A DNA stretch of 12,404 bases, taken from Deltaproteobacteria bacterium. Lineage in GTDB: Bacteria > Desulfobacterota > Binatia > DP-6. Location: the NCBI GenBank assembly GCA_005879245.1, contig VBLA01000102.1, forward strand, positions 6,839 through 19,242, in the 5' to 3' direction. This document shows, one piece after another, positions 1 through 6,770 of the stretch. Numbering within the stretch: the first letter of the stretch is position 1; each line of letters opens with the position of its first letter. Both the position numbers and the translations under genes were made by a program. Below the pieces are notes generated by a model. That model saw only the letters and a list, made by a program, of their open reading frames with translations, was not told the DNA's origin and did not search any database.

Positions 1-1186
1 CGACGAGCTCGGGCGCACGCACGAAGAGCGCGATCGCGGCGACCATGATGACGCCGCCGCCCGCGGCGAGCGCGGAGGGAACGCCGATGTGGTCTCCGAG
101 AAGCCCCACGACGAGGCCCCCGGTGGTCGCGAAGCCGAAGAGGATGACGGTCATCATGCTCATGATGCGCCCGCGCATCCCGTCGTCGACGGCGAGCTGG
201 ATCGTCGTGTTGAGCGACGCGACGCAGACCGTCTGCAGGATCCCCATCACGAAGAAGAGGAGCGCCGTGCCGCGGACGCTCCGCACGACGACGAAGGTGC
301 CGAGCACGGCCCCGAAGAGGACGGCGCTCGCGGCGGCGAGGAGGCCCTTGCGGGGAAGGTCGCCCGCGGCGGAGAGGCCGAGACCGCCCACGACGGCACC
401 GCATCCGACTGCGGCCATCAGATAGCCGAGCCCCGAGGCATCGAGCCCGAGGGTGTCCCTGGCGAGGGCCGGGAGGAGAATGATGTAGGGGAAGCCGAAG
501 ACGCTCATCACGGCCGCAAGGAGGAGCGCCGGGCCGATCACCGTGTGACGGCGCGCGTACCCGAGCCCCTCGCGCAGCGCCCGGGCGATGGACGGTGGGG
601 CGACCACGGGGCGGTCGGGGAGACTGATCTGCGCGAGGACGACCGTCAGGAAGAAGAAGCCGGCGCTGTTGACGGCGAAGCAGCCGGCGGGGCCGATCCG
701 CCCGTAGAGCGTGCCCGCGACGGCCGGGCCCAGCGTCCGCGCCAGGTTGAACTGCACCGAGTTGAGCGAGATAGCGTTCAGCAACTCTTCGGGCCCGACC
801 AGGCTCGGAACGACGGCCTGCATCGCGGGCCCCCAGAGTGCGCTCGCCGTCCCCGCCACCATCGCGATCGCGATCACGTGCCACACGGCGAGGTGGCCGG
901 TCGCGGTCAAGAGTGCGAGGGAGAGCGCCGCGAGGCCGATCACCACTTGGCTCCCGAGCATGATCGTGCGGCGACTCGCCCGGTCCGCGATCGCGCCGCC
1001 GACGAGCCCGAGGACGAGGATCGGCATGTTCCCGCAGAAGCCGACCGCACCGAGAAGCGAGGCCGAGCGCGTCATGCCGTAGACGAGCCAGCCGAGGGCG
1101 ATCTGCTGCATCCAGAAGCCGACGTTCGAGACCAGCGAGCCGGACCAGAAGAGACGATAGTTCCGGTAGCGGAGCGGACCGAGCAC
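1..1186 (-). CDS. MFS exporter, PF05977 (transmembrane secretion effector)-like, 3' end cut by window edge
   Basis: This is an inner-membrane major facilitator superfamily protein, probably a drug or siderophore/metabolite exporter of the EntS/MFS_3 type. I translated the minus strand by hand: 395 codons are open down to the window edge, so only a few C-terminal residues are likely missing. The N-terminus reads LGPLRYRNYRLFWSG, typical of this subfamily, followed by a TM helix with GFWMQQIALGWLVY. The loop motif A GGAIADRASRR follows, then the family block SALWGPAMQAVVPSLVG and NSVQFNLARTLGPAVAG. The start chosen is GTG at 1186: an in-frame TGA lies at 1198-1196, and GAGG sits 7 nt before the GTG. 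It lies 79 bp downstream of the GMC dehydrogenase gene on the same strand and may be co-transcribed. The family is clear; the substrate cannot be read from sequence. Confidence 0.88.
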   Translation of the reverse strand, partial: MLGPLRYRNYRLFWSGSLVSNVGFWMQQIALGWLVYGMTRSASLLGAVGFCGNMPILVLGLVGGAIADRASRRTIMLGSQVVIGLAALSLALLTATGHLAVWHVIAIAMVAGTASALWGPAMQAVVPSLVGPEELLNAISLNSVQFNLARTLGPAVAGTLYGRIGPAGCFAVNSAGFFFLTVVLAQISLPDRPVVAPPSIARALREGLGYARRHTVIGPALLLAAVMSVFGFPYIILLPALARDTLGLDASGLGYLMAAVGCGAVVGGLGLSAAGDLPRKGLLAAASAVLFGAVLGTFVVVRSVRGTALLFFVMGILQTVCVASLNTTIQLAVDDGMRGRIMSMMTVILFGFATTGGLVVGLLGDHIGVPSALAAGGGVIMVAAIALFVRAPELV

Positions 1187-1265
1187 GGCGCGACCTCATC
1201 ACGCCGAGCACACCATGGTCAAACAGCGCCGGCTCGCCGCTCGTGGATCGCCGACGTCGGGTCGC

Positions 1266-2636
1266 TCACATGTCGGCGGCGAGATGCTCGGCGAGACGCG
1301 TGGCGAGCGCCATGATGGTGATCTGCGGGTTCACCTTGCAGGACGACGGGAAGAGGCTCGCGTCGCCGACCCACAGCCCAGGCGTCCCGTGGACGCGTCC
1401 GGCGGAGTCGGTCACCGCGCGGCGCCGGTCCTCGCCCATCCGCGCCGTCCCCTGCGGGTGGAAGGCCATCATCTCGAAGTCGGCGGCCGGCAGGCGCGCC
1501 GTCTGGAGGGCGCGGGCATCGTCGATCGAGTGGAGCACGGGGCGCGAATGCACTCCCGAATAGACCTCGCGCGCGCCGCCGGCGAAGAAAATTTCCGCCG
1601 TGAGCCCGATCGCGCGGGCAAGCTTCTGCGCGTCGGCGGCGCCCAGCCGATAGGTGACGAGCGGGAAACGGCCGCGCCCCGCGCGGACCCGGCCCGCGGA
1701 CTCGTCCGAGATGAGCGCCCCGAATGAGCCGAGGCGAGCGTAGCGCGCCATGCGCTCCTTGTGCGTCGCGCCCACGCCCGGCAGCACCGGCGCCTCGAGC
1801 GCCGGAGGGACGAACTGCCCCTGGATGAAGATCCCTTCGCGGGTGAACTGATGGACGTTGTACGCCTGCGGCACCTCTTCCCAGCCGACGACGTGACGCG
1901 CGAGCACGCGGAGCTCCCGTCCGGTGTCGCGCGCCGTGGCGTCGGTGAAGCGGCCGATCACGCCGATCGCGCGCCCGGCCGAGAGGAGCACGCGCCCCAC
2001 GCGACAGCGCGTGTAGAGGCGTGCGCCCGCGCTCACCGCACGCGGGACGTAGGAGATGTGCATTGCCTGCTTCGCGTCCTGCGGGCAGCCGATGGCACAG
2101 ACGCCCGTGCCGAGGCAGCCGCGCTCGTTCCGCGGAATGCGTGCGCCGGCGTAGCCGAGCCGCTCCGCGCCACGCTCGAAGAGCTGGCTGTTCCGGCCGT
2201 AGATCGCATCGGGGACCGGGCGGACCCCGAGCTCCGCTTCGACCCGCTCGAAGTAGGGCCGGAGCGCGGGCTCGTCGACGCCGCGGACGCCGTAGCGCCC
2301 GACCCACTCGTCGAGCACGTAGTCCGGGGCGCGGTAGCAGGTGCCCGAGTTGATCGTGGTGGTGCCCCCGACGCAGCACCCGAGCGGAATCGGGATCGTC
2401 GGTCGGCCGAGCGCGCCGGTGAGCCCGCGGTTCCGGTAGAGGAGGTCGATCATCGAGCGCGGATCGCCGGTGAAGTCCTTGCCGGTGAGGAAGCTTCCCT
2501 CCTCGACGAGCACGACGTCGCGCCCGCGGGCGGCGAGCTCGCGGGCGACGACGGCGCCGCCCGCGCCCGAGCCGACCACGACCACGTCGGCGAGCTCGTG
2601 GACGTCGTGCGCGACGCTCGCCCCGTCGACGGTCAC
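1266..2636 (-). CDS. GMC-family FAD-dependent oxidoreductase, with apparent in-frame internal deletion
   Basis: Flavin dehydrogenase/oxidase of the glucose-methanol-choline family, expected to oxidise an alcohol (sugar, sterol, terpene or long-chain alcohol). Seen in 456 aa: N-terminal dinucleotide motif VVGSGAGG (20-27), the GMC block CVGGTTTINSGT (88-99), a Cys-rich insert with Cys174, Cys180 and Cys184 (C-x5-C-x3-C) as in long-chain-alcohol-oxidase-like members, active-site His393 in AFHPQGTARMG, and Asn436 in VNPQITIMALATR. At residues 247-251 the chain jumps from LARHVV straight to GWEEVPQ. From memory of the family, relatives have about 40 residues between these, including the LAAGAxxTPxLLxxSG and GRNLxxHP segments that pack against FAD. 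The start is GTG at 2636, overlapping the TGA of the upstream membrane-subunit gene (GTGA), so translation is probably coupled. Family is near certain; whether the protein is functional is doubtful. Confidence 0.9.
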   Translation of the reverse strand: MTVDGASVAHDVHELADVVVVGSGAGGAVVARELAARGRDVVLVEEGSFLTGKDFTGDPRSMIDLLYRNRGLTGALGRPTIPIPLGCCVGGTTTINSGTCYRAPDYVLDEWVGRYGVRGVDEPALRPYFERVEAELGVRPVPDAIYGRNSQLFERGAERLGYAGARIPRNERGCLGTGVCAIGCPQDAKQAMHISYVPRAVSAGARLYTRCRVGRVLLSAGRAIGVIGRFTDATARDTGRELRVLARHVVGWEEVPQAYNVHQFTREGIFIQGQFVPPALEAPVLPGVGATHKERMARYARLGSFGALISDESAGRVRAGRGRFPLVTYRLGAADAQKLARAIGLTAEIFFAGGAREVYSGVHSRPVLHSIDDARALQTARLPAADFEMMAFHPQGTARMGEDRRRAVTDSAGRVHGTPGLWVGDASLFPSSCKVNPQITIMALATRLAEHLAADM

Positions 2637-3499
2637 GCCCGCGCTCCGAGCCGGGCGGCGTGGTGCGCCGCGTTGGGGCCCGCGAGGAGCTTCTCGCGGA
2701 GGTGCGCATCGTCGTAGCCGATGCCGGGCCAGATCTCCCGCCGCTCGTAGAAGTGGAGGAGGGCGATGAGCTTGAGGCTCGCGATGACCTGGCGTCGGAC
2801 GCCCAGCCGCGAGGTCTCCCAGGAGGCGAGGGCGTGTGCCCTCGCCTCGGGGTCGAGCCGGGAGAAGGGGCGCGTCCGCTCGAAGACGACCGGGCCGTAC
2901 TCGAGGATGCGGAGCAGGACGCGAAGCCCGACCGGCCCGAGCGCGTGGAGGGTGGCGAAGTAGCGCGCGACGGCGTCGTCGAGGTCCGTGTCAGCGGCGC
3001 CGGTCGGAAACGCACCGCCGCGCGGGACGAGCGCGTCGAGCACGATCCGGAGGAGCTCCCGGTCGTGGGCCGCCGCCTCTTCGCTCGTCGCCCACACCAC
3101 GGCCCAGGCCCCCAGCACGAGGAGCGTGAGCGAGCCGTCGACCAGCGCGTTCAGGAGATAGACGAACGCCGGTTGTGAGCCGAGGAAGTAGCCGAGGCAG
3201 GTGAGCGACGAGGTGGCCTTGCCCGCGGCGAGGATCGGCATGAGGTAGGCGCGGCCGCGCGGGTCGCGGGCGATGGCCGCTGCCAGGAGCGTGACGAGCA
3301 TCATGTAGGCGACCCCGAGCGAGAGCCAGAACCGGAGCGACGAGGCGGGCGCGGGCGGAAAGCCGAGCGCGTGCCCGGTGGTGTTCAGGACCTGGATGGT
3401 CGCGTCCGGGAAGGCGAAGAAGGTGAGCCCCGTCGCCGCGAAGGCAACGCAGAGCGCCCAGAAGAGGGCGCGGAGCAGGCGGTCGAGGCTGGCGAGCAC
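2633..3499 (-). CDS. Membrane protein with gluconate 2-dehydrogenase subunit 3-like C-terminal domain
   Basis: 288 aa. The N-terminal half has about four hydrophobic segments (roughly 11-30, 58-77, 86-106 and 111-137), so it is an inner-membrane protein. The C-terminal half (about 145-270) is soluble and alpha-helical. It has the look of the small partner subunit found next to GMC dehydrogenases: LLRIVLDALVPRGGAFP, FSRLDPEARAHALASWETSR and LKLIALLHFYERREIWPGIGY. I infer that it anchors or matures the GMC enzyme encoded immediately downstream, with which it shares a 4-bp GTGA overlap. The start is GTG at 3499; no convincing Shine-Dalgarno is visible before it, so the start is moderately sure. 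The joining of a four-helix membrane region and the subunit-3-like domain in one chain is less usual than separate subunits. Function as an electron-transfer or assembly partner is inference. Confidence 0.8.
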   Translation of the reverse strand: MLASLDRLLRALFWALCVAFAATGLTFFAFPDATIQVLNTTGHALGFPPAPASSLRFWLSLGVAYMMLVTLLAAAIARDPRGRAYLMPILAAGKATSSLTCLGYFLGSQPAFVYLLNALVDGSLTLLVLGAWAVVWATSEEAAAHDRELLRIVLDALVPRGGAFPTGAADTDLDDAVARYFATLHALGPVGLRVLLRILEYGPVVFERTRPFSRLDPEARAHALASWETSRLGVRRQVIASLKLIALLHFYERREIWPGIGYDDAHLREKLLAGPNAAHHAARLGARA

Positions 3500-3548
3500 G
3501 AGGCCACGGATAGACGCCTGCCGTGGCGGGGGTCAAGCTCGTCGTCCG

Positions 3549-3606
3549 GCGCACGGGGACGGGGGGACGAAGACGGGTTGGCTGGTAGCCCCCCGTCCCC
3601 GTGCGC
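3549..3606. terminator. Perfect 18-bp inverted repeat, likely terminator
   Basis: The arms at 3549-3566 (gcgcacggggacgggggg) and 3589-3606 are exact reverse complements, separated by a 22-nt loop. The element lies between the stop of the Cys-rich protein gene (3630) and the start of the membrane-subunit gene (3499), both on the minus strand. It therefore most likely ends transcription of the former. There is no U-tract. The purine arm has consecutive G runs on the plus strand. It could instead be a dispersed extragenic palindrome. Confidence 0.6.
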
Positions 3607-3629
3607 GAACTCGGAGCGATCGACCGAGG

Positions 3630-4196
3630 CTAGAGGGTTCGCCTCAGCTGATCCACGTGATTCGTCAGGTTGCCGAGCACGCGCTTGAGCGCGTCGGCGC
3701 AGAGCGGGGAGAGCCCGCGCCGCTTCGCGACGCGTCGCGTGCTCTTCGTCGCCCGCTTGAGAGTGCGCATGGCCTTCCCGAGAAGCTGCTTCTGGAGGCG
3801 GGGGTTCTCTCCCGAGACGGCAACGGCGATCTGGCTCTTGGCCCTGGCCATGAGCGTCGCGATCTTGGCCGGGACGGGACGGCAGACGGCAGGCTCGAGC
3901 GTCGAGGTGACGAGCAGGCAGGTGACCGCTTCGAAGCCGCTGGCGGGCTGGAACACGCAGCCGCTGCTCGGGTCGCACGAGTCGGCGGTGCACGGGTTGC
4001 CGTCCTCGCACGTGATCTCGGGAGTGGAGCAGGTCCCGGTGTCGGGGTCACAGACCCCGGCGCTGTGGCAGGCATCCGGAGCGGTGCAGCCGACTTGCGT
4101 GCACTGGGCGTTCGTGGAGGGCGTGGGCGCGACGAGCAGCACGAGGAGGCCGACCAGCGGGACCACGCGGCGGAAGAAGCCGCCCGTCGATGCCAT
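3630..4196 (-). CDS. Secreted Cys-rich protein with Dictyostelium CTDC-like motifs
   Basis: 188 aa, exported. The start ATG at 4196 is chosen because GGAG lies 6 nt upstream, and because it is followed directly by a signal peptide: FFRR, then a hydrophobic core VVPLVGLLVLLVAP, then a likely cut after STNA (about residue 30). An in-frame ATG at 4214 is less good. The mature part has 12 Cys. Residues 36-80 hold a disulfide-rich repeat with CTAPDACHSAGVCDPDTGTC and CEDGNPCTADSCDPSSGC, similar to repeats common in secreted proteins of Myxococcota and Binatota-type genomes. Residues 110-188 form a basic, Lys/Arg-rich helical tail with a single late Cys. The gene is alone on the minus strand, with a possible promoter upstream and a hairpin downstream. 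Function is unknown; a cell-surface or envelope structural role is a guess. Confidence 0.75.
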   Translation of the reverse strand: MASTGGFFRRVVPLVGLLVLLVAPTPSTNAQCTQVGCTAPDACHSAGVCDPDTGTCSTPEITCEDGNPCTADSCDPSSGCVFQPASGFEAVTCLLVTSTLEPAVCRPVPAKIATLMARAKSQIAVAVSGENPRLQKQLLGKAMRTLKRATKSTRRVAKRRGLSPLCADALKRVLGNLTNHVDQLRRTL

Positions 4197-4257
4197 CTCG
4201 TTCTCCGTTCGCATTGGTTGGCTGCGCCGCCCGGGCAGAACCCGGTCAGGGTCTGTG

Positions 4258-4286
4258 GTCTTAAGAAACTGCTCGCCGCGCGTCAA
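4258..4286 (-). promoter_or_regulatory. Possible sigma-70 promoter of the Cys-rich protein gene
   Basis: On the minus strand, TTGACG (4286-4281, five of six consensus -35 bases) and TAAGAC (4263-4258, three of six at -10) are 17 nt apart. This stretch is more AT-rich than its surroundings. Transcription would start near 4250, giving a leader of about 55 nt before the ATG at 4196. The -10 match is weak. Confidence 0.4.
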
Positions 4287-4448
4287 CAAAAACATTGCGA
4301 GTTAGGAGAGTGACGTGGCACGACGCACGGCCGATTCTTGGGAGCTGAGGCAAATGCTGCAGGGGGCGCCGGGGCGGCGGAGCGCAGTACACGGCGCTGC
4401 ACGTGGCGGGCGCTGCGGAGAGCGTGCGCGCGCCGCGACGGGACGCGG

Positions 4449-5603
4449 CTAGAGGGACGCGTACAGCGAAGCTAGAATGCCAGCTGCGCGGGAGTCGCCG
4501 GTGCTGCCGGGGGACATCTTGTTCATGACGTAGGACCAGCTCACGCGGGCGTCCAGGTCGGCGACACCGAGCGAGCCGCCCCAGCCGCCGTGACCGAAGG
4601 TCCGCGGGTTCGGCCCCAGGGGGACCTCGGGGCTGGTGAGCATGAAGCCCAGCCCCCAGCGCATGGTGAGGGCGAGGATGAGATCCCGGGCGTGACGTTG
4701 CTCGGCGATGGCGTTAGCCAGCGTCTGCTCGCTCAGCAGGCGCACGCCGTCGAGCGCGCCGCCGCAGGCGAGGATCGCCATGACCCGCGCGACGGAACGG
4801 GCATTGCCATGTCCGTTGGCCGCCGGGATCTCCGCCCGCCGCCAGGCGGCCTGGTTCGCGAACTCGGCCCGCATGGGCGGGTTCCCCAGCACTCTGCCGA
4901 AGAGCGACTCCGGATCGACGACCGCCGCGGGGCCCGCTGCCGCGGTCTCTTCCGCCGTCGCCGGAACCATCTCGGCCACGCGCGCGTCTTCGGACGGCGC
5001 GAGCCCGATGTGGAAGTCGGCGGAAAGGCGTGCGGCCACCTCCTCGCGGAAGAACGCGCCGAGCGTCGTGCCGGTGATCCGACGGACGACCTCGCCGACG
5101 AGGTACCCGTAGGTGAGGGCGTGGTACCCGCTGGCGCTGCCCGGCTCCCACCACGGCGCCTCGGCGGCCAGCGCCGCCGTCATGCGGTGCCAGTCGTACA
5201 GCGCGGCTGTCGGCAGCGGCTGGCGGATCGCGGCCAGCCCCGCGCTATGCGTCAGGAGATGACGTGTCGTGATCCGCTCCTTGCCCGCCACCGCGAACTC
5301 GGGCCAGTAGCGCGCCACGGGCGCATCCAGGTCGAGCTGCCCGCGGTCGACGAGGATGAGGGCGCAGAGCGCGGTCATCGCCTTCGACGTCGAGAAGACG
5401 TTGACGATCGTGTCGCGCTCCCACGGACGCGTCCGTGCCGAATCGGCGTGGCCGCCCCACAGATCGACCACGACGTCGCCATCGAGGGTGGCGGCGAACG
5501 AGGCGCCGACCTCCCTTCCCGCGTCGAAGTTCGCCGCGAAGGCGTCGCGGACCGCAGCGAACCGCGGGGCAAAGTAGCCGTGGATCAGCGGCGCGGCGGC
5601 CAT
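4449..5603 (-). CDS. Beta-lactamase-fold serine hydrolase (class C / EstB-type esterase family)
   Basis: 384 aa, the normal size for PF00144 serine hydrolases. The nucleophile motif STSK is at Ser71-Lys74 in NVFSTSKAMTALC. The second-site Tyr160 is in SGYHALTYGYLVG, where the usual YxN is YHA, as in EstB-like esterases rather than true AmpC enzymes. The third motif is HGG at 338-340 in FGHGGWGG. The typical block LTHSAGL is at 117-123. No signal peptide is seen, which also argues for a cytoplasmic esterase, lactonase or amidase over a periplasmic beta-lactamase. The start is set at ATG 5603, where homology-like sequence begins (MAAAPLIHGYFAPRF). The reading frame stays open far upstream through the propeller gene, but that part is antisense artefact. 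No clear Shine-Dalgarno. Stands alone, divergent from the propeller gene. Substrate unknown. Confidence 0.87.
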   Translation of the reverse strand: MAAAPLIHGYFAPRFAAVRDAFAANFDAGREVGASFAATLDGDVVVDLWGGHADSARTRPWERDTIVNVFSTSKAMTALCALILVDRGQLDLDAPVARYWPEFAVAGKERITTRHLLTHSAGLAAIRQPLPTAALYDWHRMTAALAAEAPWWEPGSASGYHALTYGYLVGEVVRRITGTTLGAFFREEVAARLSADFHIGLAPSEDARVAEMVPATAEETAAAGPAAVVDPESLFGRVLGNPPMRAEFANQAAWRRAEIPAANGHGNARSVARVMAILACGGALDGVRLLSEQTLANAIAEQRHARDLILALTMRWGLGFMLTSPEVPLGPNPRTFGHGGWGGSLGVADLDARVSWSYVMNKMSPGSTGDSRAAGILASLYASL

Positions 5604-5764
5604 GGCGGGCGTGTAGCCGAGGCCGCGGCGCCCGTGCAAGGGATAGTGGACCCGGGCGCTGGCCGCAGTGGACGCGCCGAGCTCTACTGCTCCACATCCG
5701 TGCTCAGCGTCCCCTCGCGTGGAATGCCCGGCTGAAGGAGGTGTGGGGTTTGACGCAATTCGGG

Positions 5765-5792
5765 TTGACAGGCATTGGGCGCGGGTTACGGT
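5765..5792 (+). promoter_or_regulatory. Possible promoter upstream of the beta-propeller gene
   Basis: A perfect TTGACA (5765-5770) is followed after 16 nt by TACGGT (5787-5792), which keeps the first two and the last base of the -10 consensus. If used, transcription would begin near 5799 and the TTG at 5775 could not be the start codon, favouring the GTG at 5835 or 5916. Confidence 0.35.
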
Positions 5793-6770
5793 CGCGAGCG
5801 CCTGGGCCCGCCGTCGCGACGGCCGCCGCCCGAGGTGCCGGCCCGCGGGGAGTCTCGCGGCGAGCCCGTCACCCACGATGCGATCGAGGCCCCGCACCCG
5901 CCCGAGCCGGAGATCGTGTTCTTCACCGTCGGGCGCGGCCCGGAGGGCGTGGCCTTCGACGGGACGACGATCTGGGTGGCGAACCAGTTCAGCGACAGCG
6001 TCACCCGGCTGCGAGCCTCCGACGGCGCCGTGCTCGGCACGGTGCCGGTCGGGAGCCGCCCGCTCGCGGTGGCCTTCGACGGGATCAACACCTGGGTGAC
6101 CAACAACCGCAGCGGCACGGTGACGAAGCTCCAGGCGAGGGATGGCGCCGTCCTCGGGACGTTCCCCGTGGGTGACGGTCCCGCAGGCGTGATCTTCGAC
6201 GGCGCCGCGCTCTGGGTGGCGAACCGGCTCGGCGGCTCCGTGACGCGGCTCCGGCGGGACGGCGCGAAGCTGGGTGAAGTCGAGGTGGGCGCGAATCCGT
6301 CTGCCCTCGCGTTCGACGGCGCCAACGTCTGGGTGACGAACTCGGGCAGCAACACCCTGACGAAGCTCCGGGCGGGGGACGGGGCGGTCCTCGGCACGTT
6401 CGCCGTCGGTGACGGCCCCTCGGGCGTCGCCTTCGACGGGGCGTCCATCTGGGTCGCGAACTTCTTCGGCCAGAGCGTCTTGAAGCTCAGGCCGAGTGAT
6501 GGGGCGGTGCTCGCGACGGTCGCCGTGCCCGATGGCCCGGCGGACGTCCTCGCCGCCGGGCCCTACGTCTGGGTCGCGAGCAACGGGGCCGACCGCGTGA
6601 CGAAGCTCAGGGCGAGCGACGGCATGGTGGTCGGCAGCTTCCGCGCGGGCCGCCATCCATCGGGCCTCGCGTTCGACGGGTCGAGCATCTGGGTGAGCAA
6701 CTCGAGCGGTCAGACGGTCGCGCGTCGCTCGTCAGACGTCGATCCGTCGGCCGCGCGTCTCGGGCAGTAA
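5775..6770 (+). CDS. Seven-bladed YVTN/Vgb/NHL-like beta-propeller protein
   Basis: The open frame encodes up to 331 aa. From residue about 46 it holds seven tandem repeats of 39-40 residues with the pattern F/V-x-V-G-x-x-P-x-G-V-A-F-D-G-x-x-I-W-V-A-N, then V-T-K-L-R-A-x-D-G-A-V-L-G-T. Repeat 6 is the most divergent (it has LAAGPYVWVAS) and repeat 3 is one residue short. Seven such units make one closed propeller, as in virginiamycin-B-lyase-like and YncE-like proteins; no lyase activity can be claimed. The start is uncertain: TTG 5775 gives the longest form, with GTG at 5835 and 5916 as alternatives. The first 45 residues are Pro/Arg-rich and show no signal peptide, although this family is often exported. 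The 3' end overlaps the convergent MFS gene by 39 bp. Confidence 0.8.
   Translation: MGAGYGRERLGPPSRRPPPEVPARGESRGEPVTHDAIEAPHPPEPEIVFFTVGRGPEGVAFDGTTIWVANQFSDSVTRLRASDGAVLGTVPVGSRPLAVAFDGINTWVTNNRSGTVTKLQARDGAVLGTFPVGDGPAGVIFDGAALWVANRLGGSVTRLRRDGAKLGEVEVGANPSALAFDGANVWVTNSGSNTLTKLRAGDGAVLGTFAVGDGPSGVAFDGASIWVANFFGQSVLKLRPSDGAVLATVAVPDGPADVLAAGPYVWVASNGADRVTKLRASDGMVVGSFRAGRHPSGLAFDGSSIWVSNSSGQTVARRSSDVDPSAARLGQ
5910..6734 (+). repeat. Seven tandem propeller repeats of about 120 bp
   Basis: The DNA of the propeller gene is a diverged tandem repeat with a period of 117-120 bp. Recurring words include ttcgacggg, atctgggt and gacggcgccgt. It encodes the blades and arose by internal duplication. 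Confidence 0.75.

Noticed and set aside
89..1315. Long plus-strand frame of 408 codons over the left MFS gene
   Set aside because: Composition is dominated by Arg, Glu, Asp and His with no hydrophobic core. The opposite strand encodes a clear MFS transporter; it is a GC-rich antisense shadow.
1219..3015. Minus-strand frame of 598 codons over the GMC gene
   Set aside because: Very Arg/Ser/Pro-rich off-frame reading of the GMC and membrane-subunit genes.
4297..4448. Small RNA or gene in the gap beside the serine hydrolase
   Set aside because: Only short GC-rich words and no convincing frame, hairpin with U-tract or RNA fold seen by eye.
4449..5603. Antibiotic-resistance class C beta-lactamase
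   Set aside because: No signal peptide and YHA instead of YxN; more like EstB-type esterases, so no resistance claim is made.
5604..6656. Upstream extension of the serine hydrolase to 735 aa
   Set aside because: The added part is antisense to the beta-propeller repeats and shows Pro/Arg/His-rich repetition copied from them. The family match begins at ATG 5603.
5910..6734. Tandem repeats as a CRISPR or satellite array
   Set aside because: The 117-120-bp units keep reading frame and encode propeller blades; no constant repeat with unique spacers.
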